From the NCBI RefSeq assembly GCF_001911425.1, contig NZ_MPPL01000001.1, forward strand, positions 16,273 through 77,258: a stretch of 60,986 nt of DNA. The letters are read 5' to 3'. Shown here one piece after another: positions 1-8,667 of the stretch (position 1 is the first letter of the stretch; each line of letters begins with the position of its first letter). This stretch comes from Mucilaginibacter polytrichastri. GTDB lineage: Bacteria > Bacteroidota > Bacteroidia > Sphingobacteriales > Sphingobacteriaceae. A model generated the notes under the pieces. The model saw only the letters and a program-made list of their open reading frames with translations, searched no databases and was not told the origin of the DNA. The position numbers were made by a program, and so were the translations under genes.

Positions 1-184
1 GATTGCCTGGTGTTGTTGTAGGAACGAAACAAGTTGGGATGCCATGGATACAAAAGTAAAAATACCCTCTGTTTTAAGCTCAAGCTATCCGAAGTTTTTT
101 TAGGTGGATTACTATGCTAGTAAATTCGGATTTACAACTGTTGCCATGTTAGTCGGATCTATAATCTGTTTCCTGGACGTATCG
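1..184. other. Non-coding end of an upstream element
   Basis: No convincing reading frame is visible here. It lies immediately outside the left 121-bp repeat. Because that repeat corresponds to the right-hand end of the following element, this stretch is probably the right end of a second, related element that continues upstream of the window. That reading is inference; nothing coding supports it. Confidence 0.4.
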
Positions 185-305
185 GATGTCCTTATGTAAT
201 TGACGCGATGTTGGTTATTGTGCCACAAATGTGCCACAGTTTTAAAATATAGTACGTAATTTTTTTGTTTTCAATCGGTTACAGATGGGAGAATCCTGCT
301 GTTAA
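185..305 (+). repeat. Left 121-bp direct repeat (attachment-site arm)
   Basis: It matches 17886-18006 over 121 bp with two mismatches and no gaps. It contains two close copies of TGTGCCACA, which look like arm-type integrase binding sites, and ends with the core CTGTTAA. Unlike the right copy it is not followed by tRNA sequence but by CAGGAT, which completes a palindrome around the core. This is what a junction between two tandemly integrated elements, or an unrecombined attP, would look like. Confidence 0.9.
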
Positions 306-311
306 CAGGAT
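293..311. other. Palindromic att core at the left junction
   Basis: The sequence ATCCTG-CTGTTAA-CAGGAT is a perfect 6-bp inverted repeat around a 7-bp spacer, the usual form of a tyrosine-recombinase crossover site. The spacer equals the anticodon loop of tRNA-Asn(GUU). At the right end (17994-18011) the same left arm and spacer are followed by TCAGA from tRNA-Asn instead of CAGGAT, so the exchange point falls in this spacer. A second inverted repeat (GATAAC/GTTATC, 309-325) follows and may bind the recombinase. Confidence 0.7.
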
Positions 312-447
312 AACAAATGGTTATCTGCTGTTGAATCTTAACAAACCCACTACATTTAGATAGCAGACAAATTTTTGTGACTATTTCTTTATCGCAATGT
401 CCTAATACGGCGAAACCAAGTAATTAGAAAATTATTGGCTGGTCCCG

Positions 448-2646
448 TTAATGGGTATGACCTTTTATATTATTTAACTCGTTAAAACGCTCCATATATA
501 TACCAAAATGGATCAGATCACTGCGGCCGAGGTTGCTGTAAAAAAGATATTCTGGAATTACTTGTTGTTCATTTGGATGTTTGTCAGCCTCTTCCGAATA
601 AATTTTGCGTCGTTGATGAAACAGCATACTTCTGTTATATGCATTGGCCTGTGCTTGCATATTACGTCCGTAAATGCCACCATCAGGTTTAAGGTCGAGT
701 GATTGCCGGAATGTGTCAGAGATATAAGACGTCCTGATCATATGTGATAAAAAGCTGAGCCAGTTCGGATGTATTGGGTCCGTCGCTGCAAGTCTGAGAT
801 TATTTAATAACCGAAGATAAAGAGTACTGCTGGAATCAATAGCAATTGGCAGGTAAGTTGTAGTGACAGATAAGCAATGGTTCTCGAAAAATGCATTGGC
901 AATCGTATTGATAGTGCCATAGGTAGGTGCAGTGTTGCAGGCGCATAGGAACACCAAAGGAGCACTGATGTCGTGAAGGACTACAAGTGGGCCGGTAAGT
1001 TGCTCGTCACCCAGCATTAGAAATGATGTTTTGTTTTCAGAGTTATAACCTCCGTGACAATCGAAAATAAGCAGATCCGGTTTATGTTTTCTAAATGCTT
1101 TTACCGCTGCGGCCACGGACAGACATACTTCAGTAACAAATTCATGCGTTTTGGCTAACTCTTTGACTTGGTAACGCCATGGCAGTAACTCCATCTCATT
1201 ACTACCAAAAATAACAAGTGTCTTTTTCAGGATATCTTTGGGCACAGTGTAAATGAAATGCTCGTTGGCAGCAAAGGAACTCATTAAACCGTGAAGTGCG
1301 GTTTCAGGAAGTCTGCAGATATCATGGGTGAAAGACAGCGGCACTCCGTCTGTTTCTAACCATTCTATCGGGAGGTCGGTAATGGCCACAATCTGACGAT
1401 TTTCCACAAGTAATTTAGCCTTTAATCCCGGAGATAATGTGCGTTCAGCTAGCTGACTTCCAAATTTAGAAATGGTCTCTTTGAGTATTTTACGCGTTTC
1501 ATGATCAGCATACTGGTCGATTTGGGAGGCGTCGAAAGCCGATAAGGTTTGGTTCAGTGTTTTGCCTTGAAACGGCAGGCGGATGACGGGAGAATAGGCA
1601 AATGAGGCATGAAGAGCGCCCAATGAATCAAGATATTTAATTTTTTGAAGAGTAACCTGCATCACCATACGCATTGATGTTTCGGTCATCGGTGGAAGAG
1701 AGTTAATATAATTCTGCGTCTGCTCAAAATCCATAGACGTGAGGAGATTAATTAGCTCCGGATCAAATTCAGCCGAAGCCGGACTTCGGTCCAATTTCAC
1801 GAGATCGGGATTTTGGTAAGGAGCGATGATCACGAGGGGTGAATACATGGTTTCTATCTCATGAACTGGTTTGATAATGTTATGCTCACGCATCAACTCA
1901 AAGAATTTATCAATCTTCCTCGTTGATCGGATCAACGTTTTAAGGCGCCCAAATGAGTAAGGGGCTTTTTGCGCTTCGATGAACTCGCGCTCATGTTCCG
2001 CTTTAATTTCTTCTTTACTTTTCTCAATAGTCCCGGGCCCGTATTTAAAGTTTCCAATAATCGAATTAAGCAAATGATAATTATTTTGTGCAGGCACAAA
2101 TATGGGGAAATCATAAAAATCCCGGGAGTAGACGTCCACGTGTGGGTGAAAAATAATATCAGGAGCCCCAATTAGTTCGAGGATATGCTGATGTTCTGCA
2201 TAAAGCATCCGCAAAAATTCTCCTGGGTCACTTACTTCATGGTCAAGACCGAGCGGCTGGTCATCTTTTTTATTAAAAAAAAAGTAATAGCTTAAGGGCT
2301 GATGAGCATCCATAAGGGTATTTAAAACGCTATCAAGTTCAAGAATATTTGTGTTGATCATGTAAAGCCGGATAATGTTCCTGCGACTATTTTCCAGGTA
2401 CGGAATGAGGCTTGAGTGATAGAGTACATTTAACCGGTAAGGGTTGTCATTTCTCAGACGATAAGCATTTTCGAAGAAATTTACCGGGTTGTCTATTTGC
2501 AGGATATCCTTTGGCAAGCATCGTATAAAGTCGAGTGCCGGCCCTTCGAGCTCCATTGGAGGAATGAAAGGGATAAATAAATTATCTTTTTCGGTGATGA
2601 GCAAGTAATGAATTTGCGTGATTTGGTTGGGTCTAAGTGATAACAT
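448..2646 (-). CDS. CHAT-domain (caspase-like) protein, 732 aa
   Basis: The C-terminal part (about residues 470-640) is a CHAT protease domain, the caspase-related family named after HetF and TPR proteins. The catalytic His-Gly is in FDCHGG (H531) and the catalytic Cys in FLCACNTAP (C570, with C568 just before). The first 450 residues match nothing I recognise and carry no obvious TPR array; they are probably the sensor or partner-binding part. There is no signal peptide, so it should act in the cytoplasm. It is divergent from the second CHAT gene with only 76 bp between starts, so the two probably share a promoter region. CHAT proteins usually cleave one specific partner; the substrate here is unknown. 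Confidence 0.85.
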   Translation of the reverse strand: MLSLRPNQITQIHYLLITEKDNLFIPFIPPMELEGPALDFIRCLPKDILQIDNPVNFFENAYRLRNDNPYRLNVLYHSSLIPYLENSRRNIIRLYMINTNILELDSVLNTLMDAHQPLSYYFFFNKKDDQPLGLDHEVSDPGEFLRMLYAEHQHILELIGAPDIIFHPHVDVYSRDFYDFPIFVPAQNNYHLLNSIIGNFKYGPGTIEKSKEEIKAEHEREFIEAQKAPYSFGRLKTLIRSTRKIDKFFELMREHNIIKPVHEIETMYSPLVIIAPYQNPDLVKLDRSPASAEFDPELINLLTSMDFEQTQNYINSLPPMTETSMRMVMQVTLQKIKYLDSLGALHASFAYSPVIRLPFQGKTLNQTLSAFDASQIDQYADHETRKILKETISKFGSQLAERTLSPGLKAKLLVENRQIVAITDLPIEWLETDGVPLSFTHDICRLPETALHGLMSSFAANEHFIYTVPKDILKKTLVIFGSNEMELLPWRYQVKELAKTHEFVTEVCLSVAAAVKAFRKHKPDLLIFDCHGGYNSENKTSFLMLGDEQLTGPLVVLHDISAPLVFLCACNTAPTYGTINTIANAFFENHCLSVTTTYLPIAIDSSSTLYLRLLNNLRLAATDPIHPNWLSFLSHMIRTSYISDTFRQSLDLKPDGGIYGRNMQAQANAYNRSMLFHQRRKIYSEEADKHPNEQQVIPEYLFYSNLGRSDLIHFGIYMERFNELNNIKGHTH

Positions 2647-2722
2647 GCGAATTGATAGGTTTATAGTAGCAATTTAGAATATTCGCAGGAATTTATCAGT
2701 AAATTTGATTTAAACGAATACA

Positions 2723-5700
2723 ATGCATCCAGTGAACGTCAAGCTGCCTGACCTTGCCATTTTACTTAAACGAAAGCAGTACAAACTTATCCTAAAGATC
2801 ACTTCGGGCCTAGCAATAAACGATCATCAATATTTTCATTCTCAGCTCTATCATTTCCGGGCATTAGCGGAATCAGGGAAATTTGTTAGTGCCAGCAGGC
2901 ATTGTAAGAAGTTAATCCCTGTAATGCCTTCGGATCATGGTCTCTATCCTATATTTCAGGCATGGAATATTTTTCTTGAACTTTTTGTTACAGAAAGGAA
3001 TAATTTCAAAGAAGTATTTGAAAGCCTCGGCGAAAATGAATGCACAGAAGATCAGACTTTGAAAGCCTTAACATGCTATTTGCAAAGTCGCGTCATATCA
3101 TTTGCAATGGCAGTTGGCAGTTGGCCACAAAACGCGATAAATCATGCTATAACACTCATGCAAGTTGCAGCAGATACCTATTTAAGAAGTGACGATCTAA
3201 TAGAATACGGTTCAGCAATAAAATCCATAGCGCTTCTTTACAGTAGCAATAATATCGCCGATATCCCGAAGGCAATCCTGTGTTTGCAACAGTTGTTACC
3301 GATCAGCGCCCATCCTGACAATTTATACTTTACGACAACGGTTCAACTATCACTTTTAATCCTTGAAAACCAAGCTGCTTTTGATACAGGTTGTTTCGTA
3401 GATCAGAACAAAAATGACCAACGCATTAATGAACTTATCCGTCAATTCCTAATAGCGGGTCATCCGTTGGGGGAAGCTGATGTCAAATTTGAGTGGGGAG
3501 TGCTATTATTGGAATACGGTTACGAAAAAGGCATGCCATTTTTGTTCAATTCGATCGAATTATATGATAAATATGGGGAGTTCAGTAACCGCCAGTCGGC
3601 TTGGAAAAAAATGGCAGACTGGTATGAGCGGAGGGGCCAGGCAGAAGAAGCCGACAATGCGTATCGGGAAAGTGCCAAAGTGGATACCCATATCGAACTG
3701 GAAATGACCGGAGCGATACAGGCTATCATGGAGATTCACCATGCATTCATGGCTAAGCCGGAACGGGAAGCTGTGCGACTCGGCAGATTTTATTTAAATA
3801 AATACAAAGATAGCCGCATTGCTCCGCAACTCAGGGCTCTGCTGGCGAATGCGCTTAGCCAGGGCGCGGGAAAGACGGAGGCACTTGAGCACTTTGAAGC
3901 CATTGTTGACTATTATCAGGGTTCATCACCAAGTAGTTTTTTGAGCGACGCCTTATTCAACTACAGCAACGCGCTTTTCTCAGTTGACCCTGTCGCTGCA
4001 AAGAATGCGGCTTTGAAAGCGATCGACATTGCATTTGAATTAAAAGACTATATTTCATTAGGGAAATATTTTCGTGAGCTGGCGCTGCACCTTTCCCAGC
4101 AAAAAAAAATAGCCCCCCTTTTAGTTGGGGCTAATGAGATCGAAGATACTTTCCGGAAAGCCCATGATTCATTTGCTCACGTGCAAACGCTAAAAGCGCG
4201 CATTGAAAAGTTCAATGCGATACAGCAACTGGGCAACTATTATTTTAATGAAAGGCAATTTGATAAAGCCCTAAACTGCCTGGATCAGGCGCGTGAATTT
4301 TATCATTCCAATAACCTCAGGATCAATTCTGCATTCGTGTTATCGCATATCGGACTTCTCAAATTTGAAGTGGCGAGGACTAACCGTATTCCGTCCTTAC
4401 TATTGGAGGCCGCTACCGATTTTGCAAAATCCGCGCAGGACTTCATTCAGATAAATGGGCATCGCTTTTCGTGGAAAAGTACACTCTTGGAGGCGCAGTC
4501 TATCGCAGAATATGCATCTTTGTATACTGTGGGGGAACTAGCAGAGCTTAATTATGAAAGAGCACAGACTTGTTTTTTACGTGCCGCTAATGTTGTCGAT
4601 TATCTAAAAGGGCTTCAGCAGATCGTCCTGTCAAAATACGATGAACAGTTTACACATGTTGATGGATTTTCTGGCCTCCCCGCAGATTTCAATAAAGTTT
4701 TTACAGGGGCTTTTAAGGCTGCTTATTACGGCAGAAAGCGCGCAGATCTTGCTCTTGAATGGGTGGAGCGAAATAAAAGCAGACGGCTGCAAACAGAACT
4801 TTGGAGAACGAGTGACATATTCGCGCCTGTGGATATGGCTTATGTACCGGGATTTGAAGAATTGAGAAAGATGCTGGTGGCATATCAGTTAGATTTCTCT
4901 ACCGAAAAGATGATGTTTTGTGAATTCTTTATTCTTGATCAGACCATTATTCTTTTTCTGATAAGGCCAGAGTGGAGCGGTCCCAAATATTTTACATTAG
5001 CTGTTCAATCCGATGAAATCGGCCGGGCCGTAACCGCTTTGATAAATGATCCGATAGCCAACGAAAATATGACCATCGCTTTACCATTAATTCAACATAT
5101 CCTCAATCATAGCGACCGTGACGATCTGCTATATATAATTCCGCATGGTTTTTTGCATCAATTACCATTCCATATGATCGATGTTGGTCAGGGCGAATAC
5201 CTGATCCAACGTAACCCCGTAGCTTATTTACCGGCCTTATCTATCTTATATCATCTTCAAAATAAATCGAAGGCGAAAGAAGGAAAGGTAGCAGTAAAAT
5301 TCGCGGTCTTTGGAAATTCGCGGGAGGACCTGCAGTTTTCTGAAGATGAGGCAATCTATGTGAGTACTTTACTTGATAGTGACTGTTATCTCCGTAACGG
5401 AGTGGATAAAGACACATTCATCAAGGAATTGGCTAACTCATCTGTCGTACATTTCGCCGGTCATGCAGAAGCTAAGCCTGTTAAGGGCCTAGATCAGCAC
5501 CTTCTCTTAGCGGGATTGGAAAGTATTTCGGCCAGCGAGCTAATGCTGATCAGGAACGATTTAGAACTACTCGTGTTAAGTGGTTGTCAAACAGGAATAA
5601 CTGCAATTGAGGTAACCACAGACGAAATAATCGGATTTCCCGCAGCCGCGCTGACAGCCGGGGCGTCTGCGGTAATTACGACATTATGGAAAGTGGAAGA

Positions 5701-5857
5701 TAAATCGACAAGACAATTTTTTAAATATTTTTACGAATCGTTTCGCAACAGGAAGTTGTCTAAAATTCGTTCAATGCAGTATGCCATGAAAGCCCTGATT
5801 AAAAACCCCGAATACGAACCATTCAACTGGGCGCCATTTATATTTACGGGCAGGTAG
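2723..5857 (+). CDS. TPR-CHAT caspase-like protease, 1044 aa
   Basis: About 650 N-terminal residues are alpha-helical with TPR-like repeats (for example around residues 280-330 and 500-545). The C-terminal 250 or so residues are a CHAT domain with the catalytic pair visible: HFAGHAE (H914) and LVLSGCQTG (C955). The ending, with GFPAAALTAGASAVITTLW, is typical of full-length CHAT proteins. The size and layout resemble Csx29, the TPR-CHAT protease of type III-E CRISPR, though that is an architectural comparison only. It is divergent from the other CHAT gene and ends 8 bp from the convergent subtilisin gene. The repeats could dock on the Argonaute or another sensor; this is inference. Confidence 0.88.
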   Translation: MHPVNVKLPDLAILLKRKQYKLILKITSGLAINDHQYFHSQLYHFRALAESGKFVSASRHCKKLIPVMPSDHGLYPIFQAWNIFLELFVTERNNFKEVFESLGENECTEDQTLKALTCYLQSRVISFAMAVGSWPQNAINHAITLMQVAADTYLRSDDLIEYGSAIKSIALLYSSNNIADIPKAILCLQQLLPISAHPDNLYFTTTVQLSLLILENQAAFDTGCFVDQNKNDQRINELIRQFLIAGHPLGEADVKFEWGVLLLEYGYEKGMPFLFNSIELYDKYGEFSNRQSAWKKMADWYERRGQAEEADNAYRESAKVDTHIELEMTGAIQAIMEIHHAFMAKPEREAVRLGRFYLNKYKDSRIAPQLRALLANALSQGAGKTEALEHFEAIVDYYQGSSPSSFLSDALFNYSNALFSVDPVAAKNAALKAIDIAFELKDYISLGKYFRELALHLSQQKKIAPLLVGANEIEDTFRKAHDSFAHVQTLKARIEKFNAIQQLGNYYFNERQFDKALNCLDQAREFYHSNNLRINSAFVLSHIGLLKFEVARTNRIPSLLLEAATDFAKSAQDFIQINGHRFSWKSTLLEAQSIAEYASLYTVGELAELNYERAQTCFLRAANVVDYLKGLQQIVLSKYDEQFTHVDGFSGLPADFNKVFTGAFKAAYYGRKRADLALEWVERNKSRRLQTELWRTSDIFAPVDMAYVPGFEELRKMLVAYQLDFSTEKMMFCEFFILDQTIILFLIRPEWSGPKYFTLAVQSDEIGRAVTALINDPIANENMTIALPLIQHILNHSDRDDLLYIIPHGFLHQLPFHMIDVGQGEYLIQRNPVAYLPALSILYHLQNKSKAKEGKVAVKFAVFGNSREDLQFSEDEAIYVSTLLDSDCYLRNGVDKDTFIKELANSSVVHFAGHAEAKPVKGLDQHLLLAGLESISASELMLIRNDLELLVLSGCQTGITAIEVTTDEIIGFPAAALTAGASAVITTLWKVEDKSTRQFFKYFYESFRNRKLSKIRSMQYAMKALIKNPEYEPFNWAPFIFTGR

Positions 5858-5865
5858 CTGTCAAA

Positions 5866-7071
5866 TTAATTTACAGGCGCTTTAATCATCCCGCTTCCGT
5901 AATCTTCAGACATTTCTCCGCTTAAAAGCTCGTCGTCACAGGATACCATTAAATTTGAATGAAGCATATTAGTATGGAATTGGTTCTTCTTCATTAATTT
6001 TTCTGCCCACATTGCAGCTATCCCGGCGACGTGTGGGGTAGCCATGCTGGTACCGTTTAGAGAGATGAGTCCGGTTGAGTTAGCTTCCGCTGAAAGAATA
6101 TCCATTCCCGGACCAGATAACATCACCCCCGTATTTGAAAATGGTGCAACATATAAACCTTTGCCATTCCATCCGAGCGCCCCCACGGAAATAATCTGTC
6201 GGGAAACAGCCGGTGGGCTAACAGCAATTTTATAGTCGGGGCGTGCGCTCTCATTGCCAGCCGCGGCGATAATCGTAACCGGCTGTGATGCCTCTGCATG
6301 CGCCTGTGTGGTTACAAGATTAGCCAGGCTTTCAAACAGTAGTACGTTTTTGCGGTAGCCTTCCAATGCAAAGGAAATCGCCGCCTCTTTATGCATACCT
6401 GCGAGCTCAAGCTCTTCGACAAAACCTGGGAAGTCCATACCTAAGGACATAGAAATAATATTGGCACCTTCTTTTACCGCCCATTGGACGGCATTGACCA
6501 GCATGTCACTTCCGCCCGCGTTTTTGCCGAGTACTTTTCCGATCAATACATTATCCGCTTCCCTTGCTACTCCTATACGATACCCGGAAACATCTCGTCC
6601 AAAAGCTACCCCTGCACAATGCGTTCCATGGCCTTCCGTATCGCCGTTACCTTCTCCTGTAAAATCTTTTTCCGTTATACGAATACCCGCAAAAGCAGGA
6701 TGACTTCTGTCAATTCCGGTATCTAAGATACATATCCTTACGCCTGCGCCTTGATATGGGCTAGTATCTGCGCCAATAGCTTTGATATTCCATAGCGGCT
6801 GACTTTCGGGCCTTGTACTTTCAGTCCCACGAAATGGTTTTATCAATTTAAGTGGCATCGCAGGAGCTATGGCCAGTACTTCCCTATTCCTATCCTGAAT
6901 TCGTCTGACCTGGTCGCCTTCCAATTGTTCTACTGCGACTTTTATCTCAGGGGCGACAACGAACTTGTCCATTTTTTTGCTGAGTTTTGACAGGCTCGGT
7001 CCGGAAGTGCGACCGCGAAAGCCGACTGTTGTTGATTTGTCGGTATAAAGTATTATGTGATTTATTTTCAT
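5866..7071 (-). CDS. Subtilisin-like (S8) serine protease, 401 aa
   Basis: The complete S8 catalytic set is present: Asp117 in ILDTGID, His148 in EGHGTHCAG, oxyanion Asn273 in AAAGNES and Ser342 in NGTSMATPHVAG. Residues 34-78 look like a short I9-type inhibitory propeptide, so the enzyme may be made as an inactive precursor. No signal peptide is seen, which is unusual for subtilisins and suggests a cytoplasmic job. It is the last gene of a three-gene minus-strand operon (small protein, NUC1 endonuclease, protease), 46 bp after the endonuclease. A plausible role is as the second step of a cascade, activated by a CHAT protease and acting on the neighbouring nuclease. That is inference. Confidence 0.92.
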   Translation of the reverse strand: MKINHIILYTDKSTTVGFRGRTSGPSLSKLSKKMDKFVVAPEIKVAVEQLEGDQVRRIQDRNREVLAIAPAMPLKLIKPFRGTESTRPESQPLWNIKAIGADTSPYQGAGVRICILDTGIDRSHPAFAGIRITEKDFTGEGNGDTEGHGTHCAGVAFGRDVSGYRIGVAREADNVLIGKVLGKNAGGSDMLVNAVQWAVKEGANIISMSLGMDFPGFVEELELAGMHKEAAISFALEGYRKNVLLFESLANLVTTQAHAEASQPVTIIAAAGNESARPDYKIAVSPPAVSRQIISVGALGWNGKGLYVAPFSNTGVMLSGPGMDILSAEANSTGLISLNGTSMATPHVAGIAAMWAEKLMKKNQFHTNMLHSNLMVSCDDELLSGEMSEDYGSGMIKAPVN

Positions 7072-7117
7072 GGTTGTCCTTTAAATTAAAGTTTACATAT
7101 AGGGTCGATTTGCATGA

Positions 7118-8161
7118 TCAAAGTCCTCGAAGAAATGTGCCCCATTCGAAGGTATCCATCTGTTGACGAAATTCTTCAAACTTCAAGACTCGATTCAACG
7201 GCTTGTTGATTGTGCGTGCGGCATATTGGCTTTTCCCCTTATAATCATCAGCATCGTTCAATCCAAAACGAAGCCCCGTTTTTTCCTCGATCAGACTTAT
7301 TTTGATCTGCGCCGCCAAAAGCTCTTTTTTTTGAAATAGCCGCTCAATAGCTGCTCTTGTAAGTGTTGGTTTTACCGTTTTAAGTATTTCCAGTAAAGGC
7401 CCTTTTTGAGTTTTAAGATTATCCAGATATGGCTCCTGACTCATAAGGAAACCAAGTGCTTTCAGATTTCCTGCATTTTCGAAAACGAGGATTTTCCAAA
7501 AATTCATCGGCACCAACAAGCCATTGATGTATTGTGCTTTATTGAATATAGGGCCGGAAAACAGGGTAATCTTATTATCCTGAAAAATATTTCTCGCGGC
7601 ACAATAGTCCTCTAAATAATTCCAAACTATACCATTGAAATACGGGATTTGCGGACAGCAATTCGTATAGTGGAAAGTATCTCCTATGGCAATTTTCTGC
7701 TCTTCGGCAGTCCCCCAGGCCGGATCGTAATAACGTACCAAATGTCCTTTAGCCAAGCCTGAATGCAGGTAATCTGCATTTCCATACTGCAACGTGTTTT
7801 CACCGGTGATGATGCGTTCGTCGGCATACCAAGAATCGCTACCGCGTTCATCGTGCACCATGCCTAAAAGGTTGGTTTTGCCATACATATTGACGGCGCT
7901 GAAAAACGGCAGGCGTGCATCCTTATTAAATGATACACTGAAATGGGTATAATCCAACACTTTGTCACCATTCGGGCCGGCATTTTTTAACACGCTTGCA
8001 ACTTTATCCATGTCAGTTGAGGCTATCAATGGCAATGGCAGCCGGGCACTTAGAAAACCTGGATCATATCCTTTTCGATTATTCAATTGATCTGTATGTA
8101 CAGCCTGCTCAAATTTGGGGACGTTTAAAGAATGTCTTAGAGCTAATTTAAAAAGTTTCAT
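7118..8161 (-). CDS. DNA/RNA non-specific endonuclease (NUC1 family), 347 aa
   Basis: The middle of the protein carries the NUC1 beta-beta-alpha-metal signature. KGHLVRYYD replaces the usual DRGH and supplies the general-base His140; then come DTFHYTNCCPQ and YFNGIVWNYLE, where Asn176 is the expected metal ligand. The N-terminal GYDPGFL...LPLP segment is also seen in conflict-system members of this family. No signal peptide is present, so an active enzyme would degrade the cell's own nucleic acid. That fits a tightly controlled suicide effector kept as a proenzyme or bound to an inhibitor. The small gene upstream and the protease downstream are the obvious candidates for control (inference). 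Confidence 0.85.
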   Translation of the reverse strand: MKLFKLALRHSLNVPKFEQAVHTDQLNNRKGYDPGFLSARLPLPLIASTDMDKVASVLKNAGPNGDKVLDYTHFSVSFNKDARLPFFSAVNMYGKTNLLGMVHDERGSDSWYADERIITGENTLQYGNADYLHSGLAKGHLVRYYDPAWGTAEEQKIAIGDTFHYTNCCPQIPYFNGIVWNYLEDYCAARNIFQDNKITLFSGPIFNKAQYINGLLVPMNFWKILVFENAGNLKALGFLMSQEPYLDNLKTQKGPLLEILKTVKPTLTRAAIERLFQKKELLAAQIKISLIEEKTGLRFGLNDADDYKGKSQYAARTINKPLNRVLKFEEFRQQMDTFEWGTFLRGL

Positions 8162-8175
8162 GATAAGTATTTAAA

Positions 8176-8427
8176 TCAGGAAAAATTCAAACTAGAAAGA
8201 AATGAAGAGACCTCTTGATTGCTTTTTGATTGACCGAGATCATTATTGCAAACAACCTCGCTAATCTCAGCGCCGTTGCTTTTATAGTAAATGTCGCCAG
8301 CACCAAAACTTGTTTCATACAGATGAAATCCATCTGGTAATTTCGGGATAACGCCGTTTATGGAAGATATACTGTTTTTTTGGATGGTGTAATGAAAATA
8401 AGGCATAGGATTAACGATTTGTGGCAA
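8176..8427 (-). CDS. Small protein upstream of NUC1 endonuclease, 83 aa
   Basis: I do not recognise this protein. It is first in the operon with the NUC1 nuclease (14-bp gap) and the subtilisin. It has no signal peptide or membrane segment; the C-terminus is Ser/Asn-rich. Position and size suggest an inhibitor or chaperone of the nuclease, or a substrate that links protease and nuclease, but no motif supports one choice over another. Confidence 0.6.
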   Translation of the reverse strand: MPQIVNPMPYFHYTIQKNSISSINGVIPKLPDGFHLYETSFGAGDIYYKSNGAEISEVVCNNDLGQSKSNQEVSSFLSSLNFS

Positions 8428-8529
8428 AATACTGATTTTTTGCTATTAATTAAAAGTGATTCACCATAACAGCAAAGATTAATGGTGTTGATATTTTAAT
8501 CAATTTTAAGTAAGAAGAGTGGTAAAAAT

Positions 8530-8667
8530 ATGCAGCAAAACATGGGAATGTCGATTTGGTATGCTGATATTCACGAAATCAATGTGCTAATGGTTTTACC
8601 GGAAGCTTTAGGTAAAGTTTTAAAAGATTCGATTTGTCCTTGGCAGAGCTCATATTACGCAGATTGA
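8530..8667 (+). CDS. Possible 45-aa ORF between operons
   Basis: A short frame from ATG 8530 overlaps the end of the convergent helicase gene by 13 bp and is the only plausible coding content of the 227-bp gap 8428-8654. It has no recognised domain. It may equally be a degraded remnant or chance. Confidence 0.25.
   Translation: MQQNMGMSIWYADIHEINVLMVLPEALGKVLKDSICPWQSSYYAD

Noticed and set aside
508..702. Plus-strand 64-aa frame and others inside the CHAT, helicase, mgtA and efflux genes
   Set aside because: They lie antisense or out of frame inside long genes with clear conserved motifs, have no domain of their own and no ribosome site; they are shadows.
5866..8427. Secreted toxin-type reading of subtilisin and NUC1 nuclease
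   Set aside because: Neither protein has an N-terminal hydrophobic segment, and the operon contains no secretion component, so an intracellular role is preferred.
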